Assembly (NCBI GenBank): GCA_950097015.1
Contig: CATNEN010000012.1
Location: forward strand, 861,501 to 925,500
DNA from: Macrostomum hystrix
Taxonomy: Eukaryota > Platyhelminthes > Macrostomidae
Direction of reading: 5' to 3'
Length of the DNA stretch: 64,000 nucleotides
Shown: piece after piece, positions 41,301 through 64,000 of the stretch
Layout: each line of letters starts with the position of its first letter
Numbering within the stretch: the stretch's first letter is position 1
Made by a program: the position numbers and the translations under genes
Notes under the pieces: generated by a model
Told to the model about the DNA's origin: nothing
The model's database searches: none
What the model saw: the letters and a program-made list of their open reading frames with translations, nothing else

Positions 41301-44180
41301 CCGCTGCCGAAGCCACCACCGCCGCCACGACCAAAAACGCGCACTCCGCGCCCGCGACCGCCGCCGCGATATTCGCCGCCGCCACCGGCGCTGAAACCGC
41401 GACTACCACCGCGGCCACCGAAGCCGCCGGCTCGGTGCGGCTGCTGGCCGCCTTCGGCTTTAGCGGCAGCGTCAGCGCCGCCATCTGCGTCCTCTGGCCG
41501 GCCAGCCGGCGGCTGTCGACCGCCGCGGCTACCAAAGCTGCCGCGCCCTCCGCGTCCCTGGAAGCCACCACGAGATTGCGGCGCAGAAGCTTCACCATCG
41601 GGATCAGCGCCAGTGGCAGATCGTGGCGTGGAAGGCTTTCCACCTATAGAAAAAAAAGTAGTTTTTAAGTTGTAACTGTTTTGAATCTATAGTCCAGATC
41701 ATATTATATATGCCTGAAAATTCTAGTGTACATTGTTGGTGTGCACTTGCCTCATATTGAATTATTGGCATGCACTTTTAGTGCTCAGAGTTGGTATAAC
41801 AAATTTGTAAGGTTAATGATTAATGGGAACAAGTAAAAAGGTTGTTGACAAAATAAAATAGACCTTTTTATCACTGTCTATTGGAATTTATCCTATTTTT
41901 TACTTTTAACTGTGCAAATTAGATATTCTTAACATGCACCCAGCCTCAAAATATTTTCTAGCATGCACCCAGCATGATCCAGACTACATAGACCTAATAT
42001 TATTTTTATAAAAATTATATAAACTGTTACTAGTTAGCAAATAAACTAAATAAATATAGTTATCTAGATAATATATACAAAGACAAGAAACAAAGGCTAA
42101 TTATTTTATATATCATTATCTATATATACAAAAACTTTGTTATTGAAGAACTTGTTTATCTTTTTAGATGTATAGCTATTTGTGGAACTATGCTTGATCT
42201 AACAGCTAAAGGATAATTATTAATATAATGAAGGAATTAAAATAGATGAATTTAAAGAAAAAACGTTTTTAAATTTAAAACTAGTTTATACTTCTAGCTT
42301 ATCTATTATCTAAAATAAAGTAGAGAAATTTTGATTTGCATGCCAAGGTTAGATTGCTTTTAATTTTCATGCTAGCATGGCATACAGAAACATGTACATG
42401 ATCAAAACATGGACAAAACAGATAATTGTAACTTAAAAAAGGCATAATAACTTTTTAAAATAATATGTTGTCTATGTACTCCATTAAACTAAAAGCAATG
42501 GAGCATATAACAATTTGTCAATTTTAAGTATTTATAGTATTCAAGTGTTTACACAGCTGATAGAAAACTTTGTTTAAGACATACAAAGTCTATAATGATT
42601 AGATTATTATTTTAAAGTATGTTGATACTCTTATTACATGTTTTACAATGTTACTATTTTTGTATGATTCATAATACAATGGGTTGCAGCCCATTTTGGT
42701 AACATCCATTTTGGTAACAACTGAAATCCACTTTGATAACAAACATTTCAGTAACAAACACTTAGGTAAAAATATTGGTACACTTCAGTAACTGGGGTGT
42801 TGTTTTTATTATTTCATTCAAGGATACCAAGTCATTAGTACTCAAAGAAAAACAAGTAATAGTTACATTCTTAAATTTTAATGTCATAAGTTTGACTAAA
42901 TTTGACTAAATTGACTAAATAAACGATATATATGGTTTCAATTTCTTTGTTGAGGACTAATGACTTGGTATTATTCAAGTTACCGAAGTGTCCTAACTAT
43001 GTTACCGAAGTTTTCATTACTAAACTGTCTTTTGCTTGTTACAGAAATGTCTGTTACCAAGTGTATTTTACCAAAATGAACCTAATTCATTGTCAACATC
43101 AGATGCCATAGTCCAGAAGATAAAAATTTCCAGGGTACACTAAAAAAGTTGGCATACATGTTGGCATACAAAAAGTGATTTTAGGACTTTTGGAGTGCAT
43201 ATTTAGCATACATTGTGACATACACAAAAAATTAAACAAGTTACATATGTTATTGATGATAATCATAGTCATAATAGTTATCCATGCATGTATTTAAATT
43301 TTGACAATTAATGTAAAACTGACTTCCCTGTTTTTTACAATTTAAAGGTTATGCTTTTTAACAAAAATGCACAAAGTTTGCTTTTGATTTTTTAATATAT
43401 GAACTGTTGTTGAACTATAGGGTGACAGGCAAAACGGATCACTCACAGTTATCACACAGAGTGTTACCCTTTTTTGGGACACCCATTCATATGGCATACA
43501 TTGGTGTACATTTAAAAATGTAGTTCATTTTTTTTCTGGGGTACATACAAAGTGTTCCGAACTATGGATCAGATGTTGATGATGCCTACATAAAAACAAG
43601 CAGCACATATGATCTCTTTTTATAGCCTAAGCACAAATATACACCATGCATGCCAAGGTATAAACCCTTAACATATACAATAAGCCATGCATGCCAGCCA
43701 AAAGTCCACGCCAGAAAATTCTGGCATGCACTACATGAACTGGACTATGGTAAGCTAGTGAGAGAATATAGGCCCTACTAATTGAATAATTACTTTAGGA
43801 CACAATTAAGGATGCCATTTAACAACAATTAGAATTAGAATGTCCATTTTAGGAATTTCGTTTTTAAAAGTGTGAAGCAGAAATAGCAAGCATTAGATAG
43901 CTATTATTTCGAAATTATTACCTTCAGGTTGATCTTTCCTTGGCCTTCTCAGTGGACGACTTGCTTCTGGTTGTACAGGCTCGGGCTTCTGCTCCACTTT
44001 GGTTTCAACTTTTGCGCTAGCAGGTTTCTTTTCTTTGTCTTTTTTAGCCTTTTGCTTTGCTTTTTCGAGTTGCTGCTTCTCTATTTTGCTGAGAAGCACA
44101 TCAGGATCTTCATCGTGATCAATTAGGAAACCATACTTATTTCCCGTGCTGACACTATAATTGCCTTCAATGGCAGTCAT
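34596..44180 (-). CDS. SERBP1: SERBP1/HABP4-family RNA-binding protein
   Basis: Known members bind mRNA and dormant ribosomes, mainly in cytoplasm. Three exons: 44180-43922, 41643-40680 and 35319-34596 (stop TAG). Junctions fit in phase 1 and phase 2, giving 648 residues; vertebrate SERBP1 is about 400, and the excess is RGG/Gly-rich. Order: N-terminal acidic and Lys-rich part (IDHDEDPDVLLSKIEKQQ); long RGG/GGF region; the hallmark RDYDRHSGSATTGVKSIEKR then DGSGAHNWGNVRDDIE; Ala/Gln spacer; MMTLEEWKRQQAE; a second RGG/GDYGSR region; terminal DGDFPQLA. ATG 44180 is the first Met; the ORF can extend 9 nt up only by a non-ATG start. Intron 2 carries a gypsy retroelement in the same orientation; intron 1 is almost filled by a TIR-bounded element. 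The plus-strand Ala/Thr-rich frames over these exons are shadows. Confidence 0.93.
35377..35573 (-). repeat. 3' LTR of gypsy element
   Basis: 197 bp, same as 40128-40324 at every position I compared. Minus-strand order begins TGTAGTCTGGCTTGTTGGTG. It contains TAAATATATTGG, the only TATA-like word. Confidence 0.95.
35574..35586 (-). promoter_or_regulatory. polypurine tract
   Basis: AGGGGGAAAGTAG on the minus strand, immediately upstream of the 3' LTR: the expected plus-strand primer of reverse transcription. Confidence 0.8.
35609..39415 (-). CDS. pol: gypsy pol polyprotein (protease, reverse transcriptase, RNase H, integrase)
   Basis: Open for 1,268 residues from the first Met, but entry is probably by -1 frameshift from gag at 39325-39319. 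Positions counted from that Met: aspartic protease DTGA (72-75); reverse transcriptase with TSPWASNLLVVRKKDG, FSTIDCRQGYHQ and YIDD (492-495); RNase H with DSSQFAVGAVLSQ, ATDRELLALVWSLKHFR and YSDHRPL; integrase with the HHCC zinc site (H..GHLG, CAVC about 838-888) and catalytic Asp908, Asp968 and Glu1004 (35 residues between the last two). Order PR-RT-RH-IN defines Ty3/gypsy type. No clear chromodomain. No internal stop. Confidence 0.96.
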   Translation of the reverse strand: MPKGDRHPLQPVLRQRSLRRGVPDTNWTAAGKLLRVGSLGPAPTRSKGALRSAPSVFVKVHFGSVSAPALLDTGAQVSLMDKSLFDRLPCKIDCTDIGALPTAVDGSRLRCLGLSAADVSIGKTIRVRHRFTVVDGIQPSLIIGMDFIGEVSQAMTIDIKEGVVKFDSTTVPFSSEPARADCRLVPSVLVARVAATTELPARSEKLVWLKVDSSGEQGVFEPSEDFVKSTAILPARVLAVSDGCRIPVKMCNLAEEPVLLYANKAVGTFEGAMTDEDGRQEAAHETPVGWNINAELPERDAARLRQLLERNEDLFARHEYDLGTTALLQHQIELVPGARPHRQVQRRLPLSVRGQVDKKIGQMLDSGIIEPSTSPWASNLLVVRKKDGDIRLCTDWRELNACTVRDAYPLPHLQQAMDALVGCSWFSTIDCRQGYHQVEVAEEDRHKTAFYSTRGLMQFCKMGFGMCNAPATFQRLMELVMSGLSWESVLTYIDDIIVFSRTFDDHLERLAEVFKRLRDAGLKLHKAKSAFGHRRVLYLGHLISEQGIAPDPGKVEAIRSMPSPTTTEEVKRFLGMLGFYRRFIPGFSQTARVLHDVSVKSRDFEWSSDCERAFHELKDQLTTAPVLRLPDFTKQFVLSCDSSQFAVGAVLSQLHGDAELPVAFASRTLNKAERNYSATDRELLALVWSLKHFRTYLLSVPNFRVYSDHRPLQGLLTTKDPEGRLARWLSTLQQFSFELLYRPGRDNVVPDALSRVAGTRLQPRWDDSSLHEEQRQDPLLSKAFQALTEGVDSLSDSWAAQVRELLDGASVSSAGVLLVGGRPVIPGHLRPHFLQQAHSCDQSGHLGVDRTGARLSERCWWPGLRRDVENWVASCAVCLAKKSPTKPQKAPLQSTCQPTAPWQLVQIDIKGPLPRTTDGKAYILSMCDAFSKWMETAALAGIDAVTVADALLKSVVLRHGAPQVLHSDQGRQFESEVFGRLCEQLGVEKTRTSPFHPSGNGIVERGNRTLGDMLATTVAENQQGWDSKLPYVTWAYNTSVHSTTGLSPYQVLHGWPPRLALDSWLISGDRPAADGEHHGFLRRTQENLQSAFDTVHSRLRSAQVERNRLANRDSRFVPFEEGQLVMLRNSVIKRGQTRCLSAKWKGPYRVLRRLGEVNYRIQDEAGRRRRLVVHHDRLKRFVQRRASLELPAAADRRPPAADADNDGTAAEPPGQAADPGGDAVAFWPELQADEVHEEPPTAPAEPVIVPRRSARERRPPDLYMAGFA
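39283..39325 (-). promoter_or_regulatory. gag-pol -1 ribosomal frameshift signal
   Basis: Heptamer G GGA AAC in the gag frame (39325-39319), two codons before the gag stop TGA (39315-39313). After a 6-nt spacer a perfect 7-bp stem GGGTCGG/CCGACCC (39312-39306 with 39289-39283) encloses a 16-nt loop. The loop's GGGCC can pair with GGCCC just downstream (about 39270), so a pseudoknot is possible. pol is in the -1 frame relative to gag. Confidence 0.8.
39313..40107 (-). CDS. gag: gypsy gag (capsid/nucleocapsid)
   Basis: 264 residues starting 20 nt from the 5' LTR. The capsid-like N-terminal part has the retrotransposon-gag pattern (FSGDSNVRTWLSTFEDFADD, then NESLRELAYSLKLL). Near the C-terminus are two zinc knuckles, CFSCGELGHIARRC and CSRCSGKGHSAAVC, both C-X2-C-X4-H-X4-C. 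It overlaps pol by about 100 nt. Confidence 0.95.
   Translation of the reverse strand: MAKSEQASLLPSKFSGDSNVRTWLSTFEDFADDCEWDDKKKAKKLRLLVTGEAQIFVWEQPEDVSASYEKLKEKLIECFGNSLSCYRAMEDFEERKRQPNESLRELAYSLKLLHLRARPDDSVAAREKDVKFRLMRLLPSAVRDALLKDQDVDSCSLAAIVDRAARLELVSHATTASSAAVSVEDRRLSQLEQQMQQLTASVRAGPPGRDRRQKGPIKCFSCGELGHIARRCPKATGIRCSRCSGKGHSAAVCPTPTGQPQGNF
40109..40126 (-). promoter_or_regulatory. tRNA primer-binding site
   Basis: TGGTGGCAGCGGTCTCAC on the minus strand starts 2 nt after the 5' LTR. The leading TGG pairs with a tRNA CCA end; I do not assign the tRNA. The gag ATG follows directly, so the leader is unusually short. Confidence 0.7.
40128..40324 (-). repeat. 5' LTR of gypsy element
   Basis: Copy of 35377-35573. 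It carries the element's promoter; transcription would run the same way as the host gene. Confidence 0.95.
40680..41643 (-). CDS. SERBP1: SERBP1-like central exon
   Basis: Acceptor TTTTCTATAG ends at 41644; donor GA|GTGAGT after 40680 splits a Glu codon. It encodes an RGG/FGG-rich region, an acidic PVDSEPSAVQSEDVAAV stretch and the hallmark DRHSGSATTGVKSIEKRDGS motif at the 3' end. The long Pro/Arg and Ala/Thr frames on the plus strand here are antisense shadows. Confidence 0.92.
41687..43750. mobile_element. candidate TIR-bounded AT-rich element filling SERBP1-like intron 1
   Basis: Left end CTATAGTCCAGATCAT...ATGCCTGAAAATT (41687-41724) matches the reverse complement of the right end CCATAGTCCAGTTCAT...ATGCCAGAAAATT (43750-43713). 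The interior is AT-rich with repeated GCATGC(A/C) words and no transposase frame. A third copy of CCATAGTCCAG occurs at 43107, so several related elements may be nested. No clear target duplication. Confidence 0.55.
42676..43093. mobile_element. 418-bp foldback (MITE-like) element
   Basis: Left end ACAATGGGTTGCAGCCCATT then TTGGTAAC mirrors the right end (reverse complement ACAATGAATTAGGTTCATTT then TGGTAA). Inner arms also pair: TACCAAGTCATTAGTACTCAA on the left against TTGAGGACTAATGACTTGGTA on the right. TTGGTAAC words repeat through both arms. It lies inside the 2-kb TIR-bounded element. Confidence 0.65.
43922..44180 (-). CDS. SERBP1: SERBP1-like first coding exon
   Basis: Starts MTAIEGNYSVSTGNKYGFLI, then an acidic DHDEDPDVLL patch, a Lys/Glu helix (KQQLEKAKQKAKKDKEKK) and a basic RPLRRPRKDQPE end. 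Donor GAAG|GTAATA after 43922 joins in phase 1 to 41643. It matches the acidic-then-Lys-rich N-terminus of the family. Confidence 0.85.
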
Positions 44181-44837
44181 CTTGAACAAAAATCGTAGTG
44201 AAGCTGTTATTGTCTAGATAGTAATAAAAAGAAAAATTCCATAGTTAAACATTCTGAAAGTATGCCAAAAGCATCACATGTACAACAGGACTTATATCAC
44301 AATACAAATTCCCAAAATCTAAAAATCGTCTTTTTAATTTTGTTCGACATGTTTGATATTAACAAATGCATGGGAAATTATTCACAAAATGAATCAGTTA
44401 TTCTAAAGAAAGTATTTTTGGTAAAAAAATAGAGCAAATAGTCTCTTGTGAGTCGAAAAACGTTTAATTTTTTTAAGGAAGAGCAATTAGGAGCGTAACT
44501 AATAAAACTAAAACTAATTTTCCCACACGATCTGATCATACATCAACGCTCTACTTAAACACGAGCTGAAGTAGCAGTGCCAGCGCTTCACGGTCAATAA
44601 ACTCTCACTCAATGTCCAGTCGGAAAGATTTCATTATATATATTTTCTTTTTTGATGTTAGATTTTTTGTTACTTAAGGTCTAACTTTCTGTAAGTTCTG
44701 CCCTTTTTATGTAAGCCTTAGGCTTAGGCTTAAAGCCTAAATGACAATTTTATAAGAATTTTGGTGTAGAACCTAGTCCTAGGCCTATCTCCTATGCTGC
44801 GGGCGTCTTTCAATACAAGGAAACCCTACTCGCACTG

Positions 44838-45600
44838 GATCCTAGGCACTTCGTCATCCTACAACTTCGTCATCTTACAACTTCGTCATCTTACAACTTC
44901 GTCATCCACTTGGAAGGTAGGACACTTCGTCATCCAGCCAATTGGCATGCTTTAAAGTTTGGTCAGTTCGTCATCTACTAATAACAAGCAATCAAGTTCG
45001 TCATCAATAAAGTGAGGGTGGGGTGGTGGGCATACATGCGCAACACCCGGCCGACACGGCCGAACCGGCCGGGTGAAACGAGGGCCAAGCAAGGTAAGTC
45101 GCAAAAACCAATTGACCAAGCGCAAAAAAATCAAAGGGGGGACCAAGGGACAAAAAAGGAAGGCGTGAAGAAAAGGAAAAAGGGAGAGAAAAAGAGAGCA
45201 AATGAGAGCAAACTAAGTCATAAATAGAGCAATGAAACGAACTAAGTTGCAAATGAGAGCAAACTAAGTCGTACATAGAGCAAAAACTAAGTCGCATGGC
45301 TGGCTAAGATTTGGGAGGTTGCGCATGTATGGTGGTGGGGCAGAGGTGTGAACACACTTCACACTCTAAATTGTCAAAAATAGGTGTCAAAATTGATTTC
45401 ATTAGGGCCTATAAGAGTTGAAAGATAGGTGCCAATACGATGTGGGGAGGGCGTGGTTCTGTTCTAACTTTGAAAACTTATTGTTTTATAGATGACGAAG
45501 TGTCCACAAGTCTAAGTCTCTTCGTCATCCACCCTCTGAGATATTGGACAGATCGTCATCTACATGACAAAGTTGTAAGATGACGAAGTGTCCAGGTACC
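44838..45600. mobile_element. non-autonomous DNA element with TIRs and 8-9-bp target duplication
   Basis: 763 bp. Left end GGATCCTAGGCACTTCGTCATC (from 44837/44838) matches the reverse complement of the right end, GGTACCTGGACACTTCGTCATC. Subterminal ACTTCGTCATCTTACA words repeat in direct order at the left and inverted at the right (45484-45600). Direct repeat CTCGCACTG flanks it (44829-44837 and 45601-45609); because the element may begin with G, the duplication is 8 or 9 bp. No transposase frame. Duplication length suggests Mutator-like, hAT-like or P-like, unresolved. Confidence 0.7.
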
Positions 45601-45609
45601 CTCGCACTG

Positions 45610-47998
45610 ACTATACACAATGACAACAGCTGCAATTGTATCATGTTGTTGTAACTGACTAACTGGACCCTTGCAGTTTAGTAATGTTACCTGTGCATAA
45701 GTAATGCTAGCAGCAATCTGAGCATAGGCCTAGTCAGCTGCCATTGAGTTGCCTGGCAAGGGCAGGGCCAGCAGCTGTCGACATGCTTCTTGGTTGTCCT
45801 ATGTGCATTTTTGTAGGCCTAGTGTAAGATACAGTATAGCATTTTGTACCAGCATTTCAATTATTTTCTCATTATTTGTCCACTTTGTACATAGCCATAT
45901 TTTTGAAAAGATAAATCATTTCTAATAATTCCCTCTACTTTTAACTGATAGTAATGCACATCAAGCATACTAAATTTCTATAATGAGTCACTTTGTCAAA
46001 AAGCCTAACACAAAGATGACACTTTTTAACAGGAAAATTAAAATTCGATAAAATGTCTATTTTATGAAATCGCAGTAGACAAAATGACTAGCACCCTTGT
46101 AGCTTACAATTGTTCTGCTAAGTCTGCTCTACTTGAATGTAATATGCACTGGATTGATTACAGCCACTTTTTAAACATCCACTTTGGTAGCAAATTAAAC
46201 TTATCTAGTGATCTGATCCTTACCCTAAATAGTCTTGAAGTAAAAATGCTCAATGTTTTTTAACAGAATAAAAAGTAAATGAAAAGTGCAAATGTCTATC
46301 TATGCTTGTATATGTATATGTACATATGTATGTAATTTAGTATTAAAGTTGAAATTGTGATAGAAAAAAAAGAGAAAAAATGCTATATATATATTCAATT
46401 CATCTATGTATGCCATAAATAAGCTATTGTGTAGGGCCTATTGTTATATTATATTTGAACTAGTATATATATGTTAGATAATAACTTAGACAGTGCCATC
46501 CTGTCTCATACTGGGCTTAGGATACAATAACTGTAGAGTTTTAATATCACAAAGATTTAGTATAGGCCTATGCAGTAAAAAGGTCAAGTGATTTATTTAT
46601 TTTTATGAGTAGCAAACAAGTTATAAGAATGTAAACAAATGACAAATGTACTCAAAAAACAACAATTAATCAATAAGCTAGATATCAGAATAACAATAAT
46701 TTCTTGCAGATAGTTTAAATTAAAGCTGTGGATTTAACACATTTCATATTGCTGTGAAGTATTATTTTGAGAAAATTAATCTGGAAACTTGTATAAAATT
46801 GTCAATTGCATCCATTGGTCAGCTTTTGATGCTTAAGTATAGGGGAGGAATGATCACGTTGAGGTTGCAGGTCACTGCTTGTGAATATGTGCTAAAGCCT
46901 GGGTGAAGTTCAGAGTTAGAGCAAATTTACATGGGTTGGAGTGCAAGTGTTTTGTCATGTGAAGAGTGCATGTCAGTGATGTTGACAAAATTATTTGGAC
47001 TAGTTTGTCAACTGACATTTGGAGAAATAACACTTAGCAACTTTGTCAACCTATTGGAAACATGTTGTTTATTTATTCCCTCATAAAGTCATAAAAAATG
47101 ACTGATAAGGACACAGATGTCCTCAATTGATTGGTTCAAACTTCTTGAGAAGTTTATTGCTAACAAACAAATTTAGCAATTGTTAAAATGTATACTGTGT
47201 CTGACTAGCAAGAAACTGGTAGTTCTGACTATGAACTTAGTAGTTCACACTATTATTGGCTTCACTAATTAATTAATTTGACCATACACTTGACTACTGT
47301 TAACCATGGTTGCCTAATCTAGACATTTTACCCATTCAAAATTTCTGTGCTTTTGTTTACTTTATTGTTTTAACATGCACAGAAACAGATTTTGCAATGT
47401 TTTTTTAAAAAAAAACACTAGGCGTAGTACAATTAACACAAAATATCTTTTGTCTATTACTTTAATGACCCTAACTATACACAGCTTTGTAAGACCCCTA
47501 TACCAAAATATGTATCCTTTCAGTGATGAATTTTGCTTACTATGGAGCATTTAATAAAAACCAGAGTGTGAGAGTGTGAGCTTTTTTGACATGTAGCTTA
47601 TTTGTATCAGAATTATTGTTTGAACAGACTAGTAAAAAAACTGAAAACATTTGTACTCTTAAAAGAAAAAGTCTCAAAAGTCTTATTTGTTTAAATCAAA
47701 GTTAATAAATTACAATCTCTTAACAATTAAAGCAGCCATACCTCAGGCTTTCTTTCTTGTATGATCAATAGATGCATTATTATTGTGCTTAGTTGAAAAG
47801 TTCTTTATTGTTTAATTGTTTTTTTAAGAATGTTTCATTTAAATTCTTAATTATTATCTAAAAAATTATAACAAATACTAATTACAAGTGTAAACTGACC
47901 TAAATTTCAGCCTGATTGTAGACTAATGAATGGTTTTAGGCTAGACCATTCATGCTTCTAGATACAATAATGCGAATTCAGCATAGCTTATTAGAAGA
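45610..47998. other. AT-rich intergenic region between divergent SERBP1-like and PIEZO genes
   Basis: No coding frame, RNA gene or clear promoter is seen. A TTTAAACATCCACTTTGGTAGC word at about 46170 resembles the arms of the foldback element at 42676. Confidence 0.4.
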
Positions 47999-63954
<15,956 letters not shown>

Positions 63955-64000
63955 GTAGGCTATTCATTCTAAATCCTCTGTTGATGGGATAGATTAGCAA

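Noticed and set aside
40769-41668. 299-codon Ala/Thr-rich plus-strand frame
   Set aside because: Antisense of Gly/Arg-rich SERBP1-like codons; the minus frame carries the family motif and correct splice phases.

Overview
This is animal (metazoan) nuclear DNA. It has spliced genes with GT-AG introns, a PIEZO mechanosensitive channel, a tau/MAP-type microtubule-binding protein, a SERBP1/HABP4-type RNA-binding protein, a mariner transposon, a Ty3/gypsy-like retrotransposon and two copies of a tRNA-derived SINE. An invertebrate, probably a spiralian such as a flatworm, is my best guess. That placement is inference and weak.

Layout: (1) 0.4-8.3 kb, minus strand: six exons of a single-pass membrane protein with one LDL-receptor class A domain; the 5' end was not found. 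(2) 8.9-25 kb: mostly intergenic, with long tandem arrays and an intact mariner at 12260-13579. (3) 25.1-31.4 kb, plus strand: a tau/MAP gene with an Ala/Pro/Lys-rich N-terminal exon and six tubulin-binding repeats, four of them on separate exons of exactly 90 nt. (4) 34.6-44.2 kb, minus strand: a SERBP1/HABP4-like gene of three exons, convergent with tau. Its intron 2 carries a full-length, apparently young gypsy element (35377-40324, matching LTRs, gag-pol with a GGGAAAC -1 frameshift site). Its intron 1 is almost filled by a TIR-bounded AT-rich element. (5) 44.8-45.6 kb: a non-autonomous element with inverted ends and an 8-9 bp target duplication. (6) 48.0 kb to the window edge, plus strand: 16 phase-consistent exons of PIEZO (about 1,885 residues); the C-terminal pore and cap lie beyond the window. 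SERBP1 and PIEZO are divergent.

The most striking property is tandem repetition. About 25 minisatellite arrays, each with its own unit (4-43 bp), cover roughly one third of the window. Nearly every sizeable intron carries its own array, unrelated to the others, and several arrays have a second, higher-order period (357, 374, 420, about 661 bp). Most very long open frames here are shadows of these arrays, not genes.

Exon models were built by hand from splice signals, reading-frame phase and family resemblance. Every junction within the PIEZO, SERBP1 and LDLa models is phase-compatible. No computed search was run.
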